Source: JAVEWJ01 sp034004605
GTDB taxonomy: Bacteria > Patescibacteriota > Gracilibacteria > UBA1369 > LOWO2-01-FULL-3
DNA length: 64,000 nt
Assembly: GCA_034004605.1 (NCBI GenBank)
Contig: JAVEWJ010000002.1
Span: 1 to 64,000 of the forward strand
Reading direction: 5' to 3'
Shown here: positions 1 to 10,513 of the stretch, piece by piece
Layout: each line of letters starts with the position of its first letter
Numbering within the stretch: the first letter of the stretch is position 1
Notes under the pieces: generated by a model
What the model saw: the letters and a program-made list of their open reading frames with translations, nothing else
Database searches by the model: none
Told to the model about the DNA's origin: nothing
Program-made: the position numbers and the translations under genes

Positions 1-194
1 GCCCCTCTTCCCACATATTCTTTGTAACCTTCTTCTATTTCAATCACGCAATTATCTTCAAATTCCTTTGAGCTTTTTTGAACGGTTTTTCCGTTTATCT
101 TTATCTGGCCTTCTTTTATCATTTTGGCCGCTTTCTCCCGCGAATCGGTGATTTTTCGAATCAAAATCAGTTTGTCTAGTCTAGTTTTGTTCAT
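1..194 (-). CDS. tlyA: TlyA-family S4-domain rRNA methyltransferase, N-terminal part
   Basis: Only the first 64 codons lie in the window; the gene runs off the left edge. The start is the ATG whose complement is at 192-194. The fragment begins with a typical S4 RNA-binding domain (start RLDKLILIRKI, then SREKAAKMIKEGQIKINGK) and ends in YVGRG, which matches the YVSRGG junction joining the S4 domain to the FtsJ-like methyltransferase domain of TlyA/hemolysin-A proteins. That family 2'-O-methylates rRNA. The methyltransferase half is not visible, so another S4-domain protein remains possible. It is transcribed divergently from the small membrane protein at 250. Confidence 0.72.
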   Translation of the reverse strand, partial: MNKTRLDKLILIRKITDSREKAAKMIKEGQIKINGKTVQKSSKEFEDNCVIEIEEGYKEYVGRG

Positions 195-198
195 AAAT

Positions 199-227
199 TT
201 GAATTATCGGCTTAATTATAGTATAAT
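199..227 (+). promoter_or_regulatory. sigma-70-type promoter for the small membrane protein
   Basis: TTGAAT at 199-204 and TATAAT at 222-227 are separated by 17 bases. The predicted transcript starts about 15 bases before the ATG at 250, giving a very short leader without a Shine-Dalgarno sequence. Confidence 0.6.
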
Positions 228-249
228 TTAAAGATTTATTCCATGAATT

Positions 250-492
250 ATGCTTAAGTTTATCGTACTTATCCTTGGAACTGCAGTTTCTCTGGCAATT
301 CTAAAGTTTCGTTTGGAGGTTAAAAATATGCTCGGAGACATTGCTTTCGCGGAAAAATACTTCGGTACTGGCGGTACTCATTTTTTAGTTATCATTATAG
401 GTATAGTAATTTTTGTTTTTTCTTTGATGTACGCAACTGGTACTTTACAATCTTTGTTTAAGGGGCCTCTGGCACTTCTTTTTGGCCTTTAA
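250..492 (+). CDS. small two-helix membrane protein, unknown function
   Basis: An 80-residue protein with two hydrophobic segments, about residues 2-18 and 45-66. They flank a short loop containing IAFAEKYFGTGGTH, which looks like a conserved linker (AE-Y-G-GG). I recall similar two-helix miniproteins in CPR genomes, but no function is known to me. It has its own promoter 15-50 bases upstream and sits between the TlyA-like gene and the rRNA promoter. Codon use looks like that of its neighbours. An alternative ATG at 243 opens only a four-codon frame, so 250 is preferred. Confidence 0.6.
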   Translation: MLKFIVLILGTAVSLAILKFRLEVKNMLGDIAFAEKYFGTGGTHFLVIIIGIVIFVFSLMYATGTLQSLFKGPLALLFGL

Positions 493-546
493 GGTTCGCT
501 TTATTAAGCCTTTCATTACTTTTTTTTAAAAATCCTAAATTTTGTG

Positions 547-575
547 TTGACTAATGATTTTCTCATCAATATAAT
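547..575 (+). promoter_or_regulatory. rRNA promoter (23S-5S unit)
   Basis: TTGACT at 547-552 and a perfect TATAAT at 570-575 are 17 bases apart, the strongest promoter match in the window. The 25 bases upstream are rich in A/T runs, like an UP element. Transcription would start near 582, about 135 bases before the mature 23S end. A promoter here means the 23S-5S unit is not read through from a 16S gene. Confidence 0.8.
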
Positions 576-667
576 CGCTTTGCTTTTCTCAAAAAGTTTG
601 AGAAGCGTACATTGAAAACCAGGAGAAAATATATCCATATTGAAATATATATAAATTGCTTGATAGA

Positions 668-716
668 AAAATTTTAAATACCAATTACTAGTTGATGTGA
701 TTGGTTCTCTGATTAA
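668..716 (+). other. 5' arm of the 23S rRNA processing stem
   Basis: This stretch is nearly fully complementary, allowing G-U pairs, to 3732-3778 just after the 23S gene. The two arms form a helix of more than 40 base pairs that closes the 23S precursor, the usual substrate for RNase III processing. Landmarks are CTAGT near 690 pairing with ACTAG near 3757, and TTCTCTGATT at 705-714 pairing with AATCAGAGAA at 3732-3741. Confidence 0.8.
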
Positions 717-717
717 C

Positions 718-3731
<3,014 letters not shown>

Positions 3732-3778
3732 AATCAGAGAACTCCTTCACTTCGACTAGTGATTGGTGTCTAAAATTT
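3732..3778 (+). other. 3' arm of the 23S rRNA processing stem
   Basis: Complement of 668-716; together they enclose the 23S gene. It occupies most of the 23S-5S spacer, which holds no tRNA. Confidence 0.8.
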
Positions 3779-3808
3779 ATATTGTTCTTTGGATATATCG
3801 AAAGCATT

Positions 3809-3926
3809 GTTCCGGTAGTTATAGAGATGTGGAAACACCTGTTCCCATCCCGAACACAGCAGTTAAGCATATCGTCGCCGATGGTACTATAGTTTGACTA
3901 TGGGAGAGTAGGTAGCTGCCGGAACT
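3809..3926 (+). rRNA. rrf: 5S ribosomal RNA
   Basis: The terminal stem GTTCCGG (3809-3815) pairs with CCGGAAC (3919-3925). Inside are the conserved ACACCTGTTCCCATCCCGAACAC loop at about 3834-3856 and the GTAGTTATAG and GGGAGAGTAGG segments. The length of about 118 bases is normal. It lies 78 bases after 23S on the same strand. A T-rich tract follows, but no separate hairpin terminator is visible; the 5S stem itself is immediately upstream of it. Confidence 0.93.
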
Positions 3927-3941
3927 ATGTTTTCGATTTTT

Positions 3942-4679
3942 TTATATTTTCTCTTCAGATTTGTCAATAAGCTCCGAATTTTCTCGGAGTTTTTCTTCGT
4001 CAGTGACAATTGAGCTTCCAGAAAGGTTTTTTAGTTTAACCGTTTGAGAGGTAATTGGGTTGTATGCTTTGTAGAAAAGATCTATCAACTCTTCAGTTGT
4101 TAATTCTTCCACTTTTAAATTGCAGTTTTCAAGGTTTGATTTAATTTGTGTAACTCTTTGTGTTAGTTTTTTTCTGTGTTCGTCGAAATCTTTGTGTCTC
4201 CTGAGGATATCTGTAAAACTGTCTTTTGGGGATAGTTTTCGGAAGAAGCTTTGCCAAATGGAAGTCGTTTTTTCTGTGCCGATGTCGTAAGGTACAATTA
4301 CAAAAAAGTTTTTTTCCATAATATCAGCGTATTCTATAAGTCTTTTTATATACTGTGCATATTCGTAGGTTTGTTCTTGGAGTAATTTGTTTGTTTGCTC
4401 ATCGGCTCGTTTTTTTACTTGTTCGATATAATCGTCAAGATCGAGTTTCTTCGATTTAATAAGTATTTGTATGGGAAATTCTAAGCTGTTTAAAAACGCT
4501 TGATAAGATAAAATTATCGCAGTTTGTTCATCTTCTGATTTTAAATTGAAATTTATTGCGTTTGTTTTTAAAACTGATCGAATTCCGCCACTTTTTAGCA
4601 CTAAAGTGTTGTCTCGTATTTCGGCTATTGGTAGATATGTTTGAGCACCAAGTTGTGTTGATTTTTTTTGTTCAGGCAT
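3942..4679 (-). CDS. TraC/VirB4 N-terminal-like protein (CPR type IV secretion part)
   Basis: A 245-residue protein starting MPEQKKSTQLGAQTYLPIAE. The first 110 residues (IRDNTLVLKSGGIRSVL, then NFNLKSEDEQTAIILSYQAFLNSL and IQILIKSKKLD) resemble the N-terminal domain of TraC/VirB4 conjugation ATPases. No Walker motifs are present, so it is the non-ATPase half as a separate protein, an arrangement I recall from CPR genomes. It follows the PrgI-family gene by two bases and shares its promoter. The likely role is at the inner face of a type IV secretion or pilus machine; the partner ATPase is not adjacent. The C-terminal third is charged and helical. Confidence 0.7.
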   Translation of the reverse strand: MPEQKKSTQLGAQTYLPIAEIRDNTLVLKSGGIRSVLKTNAINFNLKSEDEQTAIILSYQAFLNSLEFPIQILIKSKKLDLDDYIEQVKKRADEQTNKLLQEQTYEYAQYIKRLIEYADIMEKNFFVIVPYDIGTEKTTSIWQSFFRKLSPKDSFTDILRRHKDFDEHRKKLTQRVTQIKSNLENCNLKVEELTTEELIDLFYKAYNPITSQTVKLKNLSGSSIVTDEEKLRENSELIDKSEEKI

Positions 4680-4681
4680 GT

Positions 4682-5104
4682 TTATTTTTTAATCGGTTTA
4701 TCGAGAATTTGTATTATTTTATCAAGATTTTTTGGCCCTTCTTTCTTTACAGGTTCGACTTTTTTTGGTTTTTTTACATAAATTTTTGAAAAAGGTGAAA
4801 TAAAAGTGTCTCCAGAACCTTTTCTCCAAAGGCGTTTTTTTGGTGTTAATGTGTGAGCCAGAAGGTTTAAAAGGTATATGTGGAATTCTCTTTCGTTGAT
4901 TTTTAAGAAAGCGAAGGCTAGTGTCAGAGATGAGCCTATTATTACAGGTCCGAGCCAAATTTCTATAAAGAATTTTCTCGCTAAAATTGAATATATTACA
5001 TAGGTTAGACCGCCTCCTGCAAACAAAATTATTAGTTGTTTGAATGTAATCGGACCTATGATTGTATCTTCTCTTTGTACATTTTGAGGTACTTTGTACT
5101 GCAT
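4682..5104 (-). CDS. PrgI-family membrane protein
   Basis: 140 residues. The start MQYKVPQNVQREDTIIGPIT and the two following hydrophobic helices (about residues 22-44 and 50-67) are characteristic of the PrgI family found next to TraC/VirB4 genes in conjugation loci of Gram-positives and CPR bacteria. A basic Lys-rich cytoplasmic tail follows (about 88-140). It is the first gene of a two-gene operon with the TraC-like protein. It probably forms part of the membrane channel of a type IV secretion system; substrate unknown. Confidence 0.75.
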   Translation of the reverse strand: MQYKVPQNVQREDTIIGPITFKQLIILFAGGGLTYVIYSILARKFFIEIWLGPVIIGSSLTLAFAFLKINEREFHIYLLNLLAHTLTPKKRLWRKGSGDTFISPFSKIYVKKPKKVEPVKKEGPKNLDKIIQILDKPIKK

Positions 5105-5128
5105 TTTTATTTTTTTGTATTTCTGTTT

Positions 5129-5157
5129 ATTTTACCACAGAAAGTTAAATAAAACAA
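5129..5157 (-). promoter_or_regulatory. promoter of the PrgI-TraC operon
   Basis: On the minus strand TTGTTT (complement of 5152-5157) and TAAAAT (complement of 5129-5134) are 17 bases apart, placing the start about 20 bases before the PrgI ATG. Confidence 0.55.
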
Positions 5158-5227
5158 TGATTTATAAGCGTTTTTTGTTTATATATTGGTGCTATTTGTT
5201 TAGAATTTTGGAAAATAAATAAATCCT

Positions 5228-6898
5228 ATGAAAAAAACAAAAAAATCCGCATTTATGGCTAATTATAGAAGATTTTTATTCCCTTTGGCTTCGGTTTTAC
5301 TATTTGTCTTTGTACTTGTTGTATTGGTAAGAAATGCATGGATTGGTGATGATGGATTTATTATTTTAAGAACTGTTGATAATTTTGTTAACGGTTATGG
5401 TTTGACTTTTAACGTGGTGGAGAGGGTTCAGACTTTTACTTGTCCTCTTTTTGTCTTTTTCTTATCCATACCATATTTTTTCTTCCAAAATGGTTATTTA
5501 GTAGCCATTTTAAGTTCTATTTTCCTATCTTTTTTTTCAATTTTTTTGTTTTTTTTATTTTCCAAAGGAGTTCATAAATGGCATGCGGTACTTGGTGTAC
5601 TTTTGTTGCTTTCCTCTAAGGCTTTTGTTGATTACGGGGTTTCCGGCTTGGAAAATCCTCTTTCTTATTTAATTATCGTTTTATTTTTCATTTTTTTCTT
5701 TAAAGAAAAATTGAAAAATAGATTGTTTATTCTGACTTTTTTGACTTCACTTGCTGCACTTAATCGCTTGGATAATGTTTTATTATTTTTACCGGCTTTG
5801 GTTTTTGTTTTTGTTACAAACAAGAGGTATTTAAAGGATTTGTTTGTTTTGTTTTTGGGATTTTTGCCTTTGGGAGTTTGGCTTATTTTTTCGCTTTTTT
5901 ATTTTGGTTTTTTGTTTCCAAATACTTACTTCGCAAAATTGGGTGCTACACAAATTCCTTTGTGGGATTTTATTGCTCAAGGATATGTGTATTTAAGGCA
6001 TTCTTTTGTTAGCGATTTTGTTACTTTGCCTGTGATTATTTTCAGTTTTTTTGTGGCTATTTATACAAAAGAATGGAAACGAATAGTTGTATTAATGGGT
6101 GTTTTTCTTCAGTTGCTGTATGTTTTTAGAATTGGTGGTGATTTTATGAGTGGCAGATTTTTAACGAGTATGTTTTTTGTTTCGATGATTTTGATTTTTT
6201 CTGTAAAAAAATGGGATGAATTGTGGAAATATATTTTGATTACTATGATTCTTTTTCAAATGGTTTTTCATTTTTCTGTTTTTCCTTGGTTTTCCGGATA
6301 TCCTTACTTGGGTAAGGTCTCGAGGGATCCAAAAATTGGAAGAATGAATGTTATAGATGAAAAAGCTTTTTATGCTAAAGGTTCTTCTTTCGAGAGGTTT
6401 TTATCGGGGGAAAAAGTTCCAGAGCATGAATTTATGAAAAAGTTCGAGGAATTTAAGGGAAATAAATATGTAAATTACGCCGCTATAGGAATGTTGGGAT
6501 ATTATTCTAAACAAGGGGTGTATATTTTTGATAAATTAGCCTTGTCTGATGTTTTAATGGCTAGATTGCCTGCTATTCAGGTAAAGGATAATGTGCCAGG
6601 ATTAGGAAAATATGGTAGAGTCGGTCATTTGGAGAGAATTGTTCCAAAAGGTTATGAGGAAACACTTATTGAAAAGGTGAATGTATTGTATAAAAGAGAT
6701 TTGAAAAATTATTCCTATGTTTCAGGTTTGTATCCGAATTTGATTGATAATATGGATTTGGCTTTTTATTACGATAAATTGGATTTTATCATTTCTGGAA
6801 AACTTTGGGATAAAAATCGAATAATTGAGATTGTAAAAATGAATTTGGGTCTTTATGATGAGTATCTTGAAAGGTATTTGCAATCATTAAAATCATGA
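5228..6898 (+). CDS. GT-C membrane glycosyltransferase (AftB/ArnT-like)
   Basis: 556 residues with about ten hydrophobic helices in the first 370 residues and a soluble C-terminal part. The first periplasmic loop has IGDDGFIILRTVDNFVNG followed by GLTFNVVERVQTFTCPL. This is the Asp-Asp signature and following motif of lipid-linked GT-C transferases, closest in my memory to the mycobacterial arabinofuranosyltransferase AftB. The acidic pair (about residues 39-40) would be catalytic. It likely moves a sugar from a polyprenyl-phosphate donor onto a surface polymer outside the membrane. It overlaps lepA by four bases (ATGA), so the two are translationally coupled. The sugar is unknown. Confidence 0.7.
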   Translation: MKKTKKSAFMANYRRFLFPLASVLLFVFVLVVLVRNAWIGDDGFIILRTVDNFVNGYGLTFNVVERVQTFTCPLFVFFLSIPYFFFQNGYLVAILSSIFLSFFSIFLFFLFSKGVHKWHAVLGVLLLLSSKAFVDYGVSGLENPLSYLIIVLFFIFFFKEKLKNRLFILTFLTSLAALNRLDNVLLFLPALVFVFVTNKRYLKDLFVLFLGFLPLGVWLIFSLFYFGFLFPNTYFAKLGATQIPLWDFIAQGYVYLRHSFVSDFVTLPVIIFSFFVAIYTKEWKRIVVLMGVFLQLLYVFRIGGDFMSGRFLTSMFFVSMILIFSVKKWDELWKYILITMILFQMVFHFSVFPWFSGYPYLGKVSRDPKIGRMNVIDEKAFYAKGSSFERFLSGEKVPEHEFMKKFEEFKGNKYVNYAAIGMLGYYSKQGVYIFDKLALSDVLMARLPAIQVKDNVPGLGKYGRVGHLERIVPKGYEETLIEKVNVLYKRDLKNYSYVSGLYPNLIDNMDLAFYYDKLDFIISGKLWDKNRIIEIVKMNLGLYDEYLERYLQSLKS

Positions 6899-8703
6899 AA
6901 AATATTAGAAATTTCTGTATTATAGCGCATATAGATCACGGAAAGTCGACTCTTGCTGATAGGTTTTTGGAAGTCACGAAAACTGTTGAGAAAAGAGACA
7001 TGAAGCATGGTCAGATGCTTGATACGATGGAGCTCGAACAAGAAAGGGGTATCACAATTAAACTTCAGCCTGTTCGAATGGAATATGAATTTGAAGGGCA
7101 AAATTATATTTTGAATTTGATTGATACTCCCGGACATGTGGATTTTACTTATGAAGTTTCAAGGAGTCTTGCGGCTTGTGAAGGCGCTATTTTGGTCGTA
7201 GATGCCACTCAGGGGATTGAGGCTCAGACTCTTGCGAATTGTTATATGGCTATTGAACACAATCTAGAGATTGTTCCGGTTTTAAATAAAATCGATTTAC
7301 CTTCCGCTGATGTGGAAGGTAGGGCTAAGGAGATTGAGGATGCCTTGGGTATACCGAAAGAGGAAATAATCGCAGTTTCGGCGAAGGAGGGCACGAATGT
7401 GGAAAAAGTTCTTGAAGCTGTGATAAAACGACTTCCACCGCCTAAGGAAAGTACTGCGGATGATGAGTTTAAGGCATTGATTTTTGATTCGGTTTACGAT
7501 CCTTATAAAGGGGTGGTTACTTATGTGCGTGTTCGGAGTGGTACTTTAAGGAGAGGTGATAAGGCATATTTTTTGAATACGAAAAAGGATATTGATGTCC
7601 TTGAAGTGGGTTATTTTAAACCTAAATTTAAACCTACAGAGGCTCTTTATCCCGGCGAGGTTGGATATGTTGTTACGGGGCTAAAAAGTGTTCGAGAAGC
7701 TCGTGTTGGTGATACTTTGTGGAAAAGCGGTTCTCAAAAAAAACTTCTTGAGGAGGCCAAGTCTTTAGCTGGTTATAAAGTGGTCAAACCTTTCGTTTTT
7801 GCAGGTGTTTATTGTGTTAATAATGATGATTATCCACTTCTTAGGGATGCTCTTGATAAACTTCAGTTAAATGATAGCGCTATCACTTTTGAACCTGAGA
7901 CTTCCACTGCTTTGGGACATGGTTTTAGGTGTGGGTTTTTGGGCCTTCTTCATATGGATATTGTGCAAGAAAGGCTTGAACGGGAGTATAATTTAGAGTT
8001 AATTGTTACTTCACCTTCGGTGTCTTATATCTTGAACATGACCGATGGTGTCAAAAAATTTATTGCTTCTCCTGCAGAAATGCCTGATCCAGTTTATTTT
8101 GTGTCTATTGAGGAACCTTGGGTGAAGGTGGAAATTGTGACTCCTACTGAATATATGGGGGGGATAATGACTCTTTGTACGGAAAAACGGGGTGTTCAGA
8201 AAAATATCAGTTACTTGGATACAAAGCGCGTACTAATGACTTTTGAGATGCCTCTTTCTTCGATTGTTGTAGATTTTTATGATTCCTTGAAAAGTATTAG
8301 TTCCGGCTATGCTTCAATGAATTATGAGTATTTAGAATATAGAGAGGGCAATCTTAAAAAAATGGATATTATGGTTGCGGGAGATAAAGTCGATGCGCTA
8401 GCGCAAATCGTTCATAATGACGAGGCTTTTTATGTCGGGCGGGAGCTTACAAAAAGGCTTAAGGATATTATTCCAAGGGCTCAGTTTGTGATAGCTATTC
8501 AGGCTGCTATTGGTGGAAAAATAATCGCAAGAGAGAGTATCTCGGCTTATAGAAAAGATGTTACCGGCTATCTTTATGGAGGTGATGTGACTAGAAAAAG
8601 GAAACTTTTGGAAAAACAGAAAAAAGGTAAAAAACGAATGAAACAATTTGGAAAAGTGACGATTCCTCAGGAGGCCTTTCTGGCGATGCTTAAAAAGCAA
8701 TAG
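6895..8703 (+). CDS. lepA: elongation factor 4 (LepA)
   Basis: 602 residues, the usual length. The GTPase motifs are G1 AHIDHGKST (residues 11-19), G2 RGITI, G3 DTPGH and G4 NKID. The LepA-specific C-terminal domain follows, with no EF-G domain IV. LepA is a ribosome-bound GTPase acting in initiation and back-translocation of stalled ribosomes. It starts inside the last codon of the upstream glycosyltransferase gene. The C-terminus is Lys-rich, as in the family. No anomaly seen. Confidence 0.97.
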   Translation: MKNIRNFCIIAHIDHGKSTLADRFLEVTKTVEKRDMKHGQMLDTMELEQERGITIKLQPVRMEYEFEGQNYILNLIDTPGHVDFTYEVSRSLAACEGAILVVDATQGIEAQTLANCYMAIEHNLEIVPVLNKIDLPSADVEGRAKEIEDALGIPKEEIIAVSAKEGTNVEKVLEAVIKRLPPPKESTADDEFKALIFDSVYDPYKGVVTYVRVRSGTLRRGDKAYFLNTKKDIDVLEVGYFKPKFKPTEALYPGEVGYVVTGLKSVREARVGDTLWKSGSQKKLLEEAKSLAGYKVVKPFVFAGVYCVNNDDYPLLRDALDKLQLNDSAITFEPETSTALGHGFRCGFLGLLHMDIVQERLEREYNLELIVTSPSVSYILNMTDGVKKFIASPAEMPDPVYFVSIEEPWVKVEIVTPTEYMGGIMTLCTEKRGVQKNISYLDTKRVLMTFEMPLSSIVVDFYDSLKSISSGYASMNYEYLEYREGNLKKMDIMVAGDKVDALAQIVHNDEAFYVGRELTKRLKDIIPRAQFVIAIQAAIGGKIIARESISAYRKDVTGYLYGGDVTRKRKLLEKQKKGKKRMKQFGKVTIPQEAFLAMLKKQ

Positions 8704-8738
8704 ATTTAATTGGCGTTTTGTGTTAGAATAAAACAAAA

Positions 8739-9860
8739 ATGAAGTTTCTAAAAGCCTTAATTTTGTTTTTTACTCCTTATGCGAACTTCTTTGAGTGGAA
8801 AGTCGATAGGTTTTTTAATTCGGTGAAGTCGAGCGATTCGATTTTTACTATTCAAAAAAGGCTTCTTGATCTAATGCGTGAGAATTTAATAGTGGTAAAT
8901 GTTTGGATGGAAAGAAAATATAAAGGCTATAAATATTTGAAAAAATCCGTCCGAAGAAGGATGTATTTTAATTCTTCGTTGATTGTTAATGAATTTTTTA
9001 AACAAAGTAATTTTGTTTCCGATATGGGAAAACTTGTTTCTCGAGATGAAAAATTGAAGTATTTAACTTCAATAATGGATTTCTTGAAACCGGGAAAGCG
9101 TTATCATTATATAAAAACGGCAAGTTTTGGGAAATTGCTTAGAGATCCGGCTAAGGAGCTTTTGGAAGGCGATTGCAATCAAATTGTTACTTTATATATT
9201 TATTTGTATTCCTTGAAATTTTCGATAGAGGATTTGCAAATTAAGCTTCTTCCGGAGCATGTATGTCTTCATTTTAATGGTGTTGATATTGAAGCTACAA
9301 ACGGCACTTTTCAGCATTATAAAAATTATACGCATATATTGCCCGTTACTGAGATTATTTCCACAAATCTTCTTGATTTGGCCGATTTTAGAGAAAAAGT
9401 GGCCGAAATTTCACCGAGAGTGTTCTTAAAGGCTTCTCAGCTTGCTTATTCCATAAGTAGTCTACGGGATATTGTGGAGTCAAATTTGAAGGTGGCATAT
9501 AGAAACTTGGCTATTTCCTCTATGCAAAATGGAAATTTTTCTTCTGCAACGTTTTTTGCGGAAAAACTAGCCGATTCAGAATTGTTACGCGTTGTTAAGC
9601 GAAATTTCGCTGTAAATTTATATGAGAAAAAGAAGTATGAAAAATCTTTAAAAATTTTTGAAGAAGTTGGGGATGATAAAGGGCAAAAAGCTTGTTTATC
9701 AGCCATTTACAACGATCTAGCTAAAAAAGTATCCGGCGTTAAAACCCGAGAAAGTTTTAAGTCCAAAAAACATATATATTTAAAAATGTTACAAATTGCA
9801 AAAAAACTTGGAGACAATAATCTTGTAGATAATTTAAACAATGTATTGAAGTCATTTTGA
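8739..9860 (+). CDS. transglutaminase-like protein with TPR-like C-terminus
   Basis: 373 residues, no clear signal peptide, though the first 15 residues are hydrophobic. The middle has a transglutaminase/protease-like signature: Cys146 in LLEGDCNQI, His174 or His178 in LPEHVCLHF, and an acidic residue in GVDIEATNG (about 183-185). This is the Cys-His-Asp/Glu order of the fold. From about residue 250 onward, helical pairs such as NLAISSMQNGNFSSATFFAEKL and FAVNLYEKKKYEKSLKIFEEVGDDK look like TPR repeats. It could be a cysteine peptidase or an inactive peptide-binding version. Substrate unknown. It stands 35 bases after lepA and may be cotranscribed with it. Confidence 0.6.
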   Translation: MKFLKALILFFTPYANFFEWKVDRFFNSVKSSDSIFTIQKRLLDLMRENLIVVNVWMERKYKGYKYLKKSVRRRMYFNSSLIVNEFFKQSNFVSDMGKLVSRDEKLKYLTSIMDFLKPGKRYHYIKTASFGKLLRDPAKELLEGDCNQIVTLYIYLYSLKFSIEDLQIKLLPEHVCLHFNGVDIEATNGTFQHYKNYTHILPVTEIISTNLLDLADFREKVAEISPRVFLKASQLAYSISSLRDIVESNLKVAYRNLAISSMQNGNFSSATFFAEKLADSELLRVVKRNFAVNLYEKKKYEKSLKIFEEVGDDKGQKACLSAIYNDLAKKVSGVKTRESFKSKKHIYLKMLQIAKKLGDNNLVDNLNNVLKSF

Positions 9861-9904
9861 CTTTTCTTTTGTTATTTATTAGTCTTTAGTCTAAATTTTT
9901 TTTT

Positions 9905-10465
9905 ATGAGTGAAGAATATGACATAGATGGTGATTTCTTCGAAATAGAGGTAGAGGAATTGGAGTTTGTCGAGGAGGTTGATCCTTATCCTCCTGTTATT
10001 GATCAAATGCTTTATACAAATTCTTCGAACTTGATGGCGGTTTTATATTTTGAGGAAGATTTTTTTGAAGATCTTAAAAAATTTAATGAACTTTTTAAGA
10101 AATTTGGGGTAGATGTTTTTTTAAAGCCCGAATTTTTAATTGTAGCGCTTGATGTATATGTCTACAACAGGCTTAATGGTAGGAAGTTGTTATCTGTTGA
10201 AGAGCTTAAAGTTTTTAAAGTTTTATTTGAATTTAGCGAAAAATTTATTAAAGGTCTATCTTTGGGTGAAATTGATTTTTTGAGTTTTTCATATACGGAA
10301 ATGAAAAAAATGAAAGATCTTTGCTTAAAGCTTATTTATATTAGACAAGCTTCAAGACTTAAGCACGTTTTTTCAAAAAATAATCGATTTGCGAGGGCTC
10401 TTCAATTCATAGATTGTCATTTGGATAGTGTTATTGACTCGATATATTCCAGTTTAAGTTCTTGA
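9905..10465 (+). CDS. hypothetical acidic helical protein
   Basis: 186 residues. The first 30 residues are strongly acidic (about a dozen Asp/Glu), followed by an all-helical-looking body without membrane segments or a recognised motif. It follows the transglutaminase-like gene by 44 bases and ends just before the promoter of the solute-binding gene. I do not recognise the family. It has some general resemblance to small helical adaptor proteins, but nothing supports a role. Confidence 0.55.
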   Translation: MSEEYDIDGDFFEIEVEELEFVEEVDPYPPVIDQMLYTNSSNLMAVLYFEEDFFEDLKKFNELFKKFGVDVFLKPEFLIVALDVYVYNRLNGRKLLSVEELKVFKVLFEFSEKFIKGLSLGEIDFLSFSYTEMKKMKDLCLKLIYIRQASRLKHVFSKNNRFARALQFIDCHLDSVIDSIYSSLSS

Positions 10466-10490
10466 GAATTTCTTTTATTTATGATAAAAT
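10462..10490 (+). promoter_or_regulatory. promoter of the solute-binding/SpoIIE phosphatase pair
   Basis: TTGAGA (10462-10467) and TAAAAT (10485-10490) are 17 bases apart. The predicted start near 10497 leaves a leader of only about 17 bases before the TTG start at 10514. The -35 box overlaps the stop codon of the preceding gene. Confidence 0.6.
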
Positions 10491-10513
10491 AAAGAGATTT
10501 TAAACGTGCATAA

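Noticed and set aside
243..257. Tiny upstream frames overlapping two starts (ATG at 243 before 250, and ATG at 22690 before 22694)
   Set aside because: Only three or four codons in AT-rich sequence; likely chance, not attenuators.
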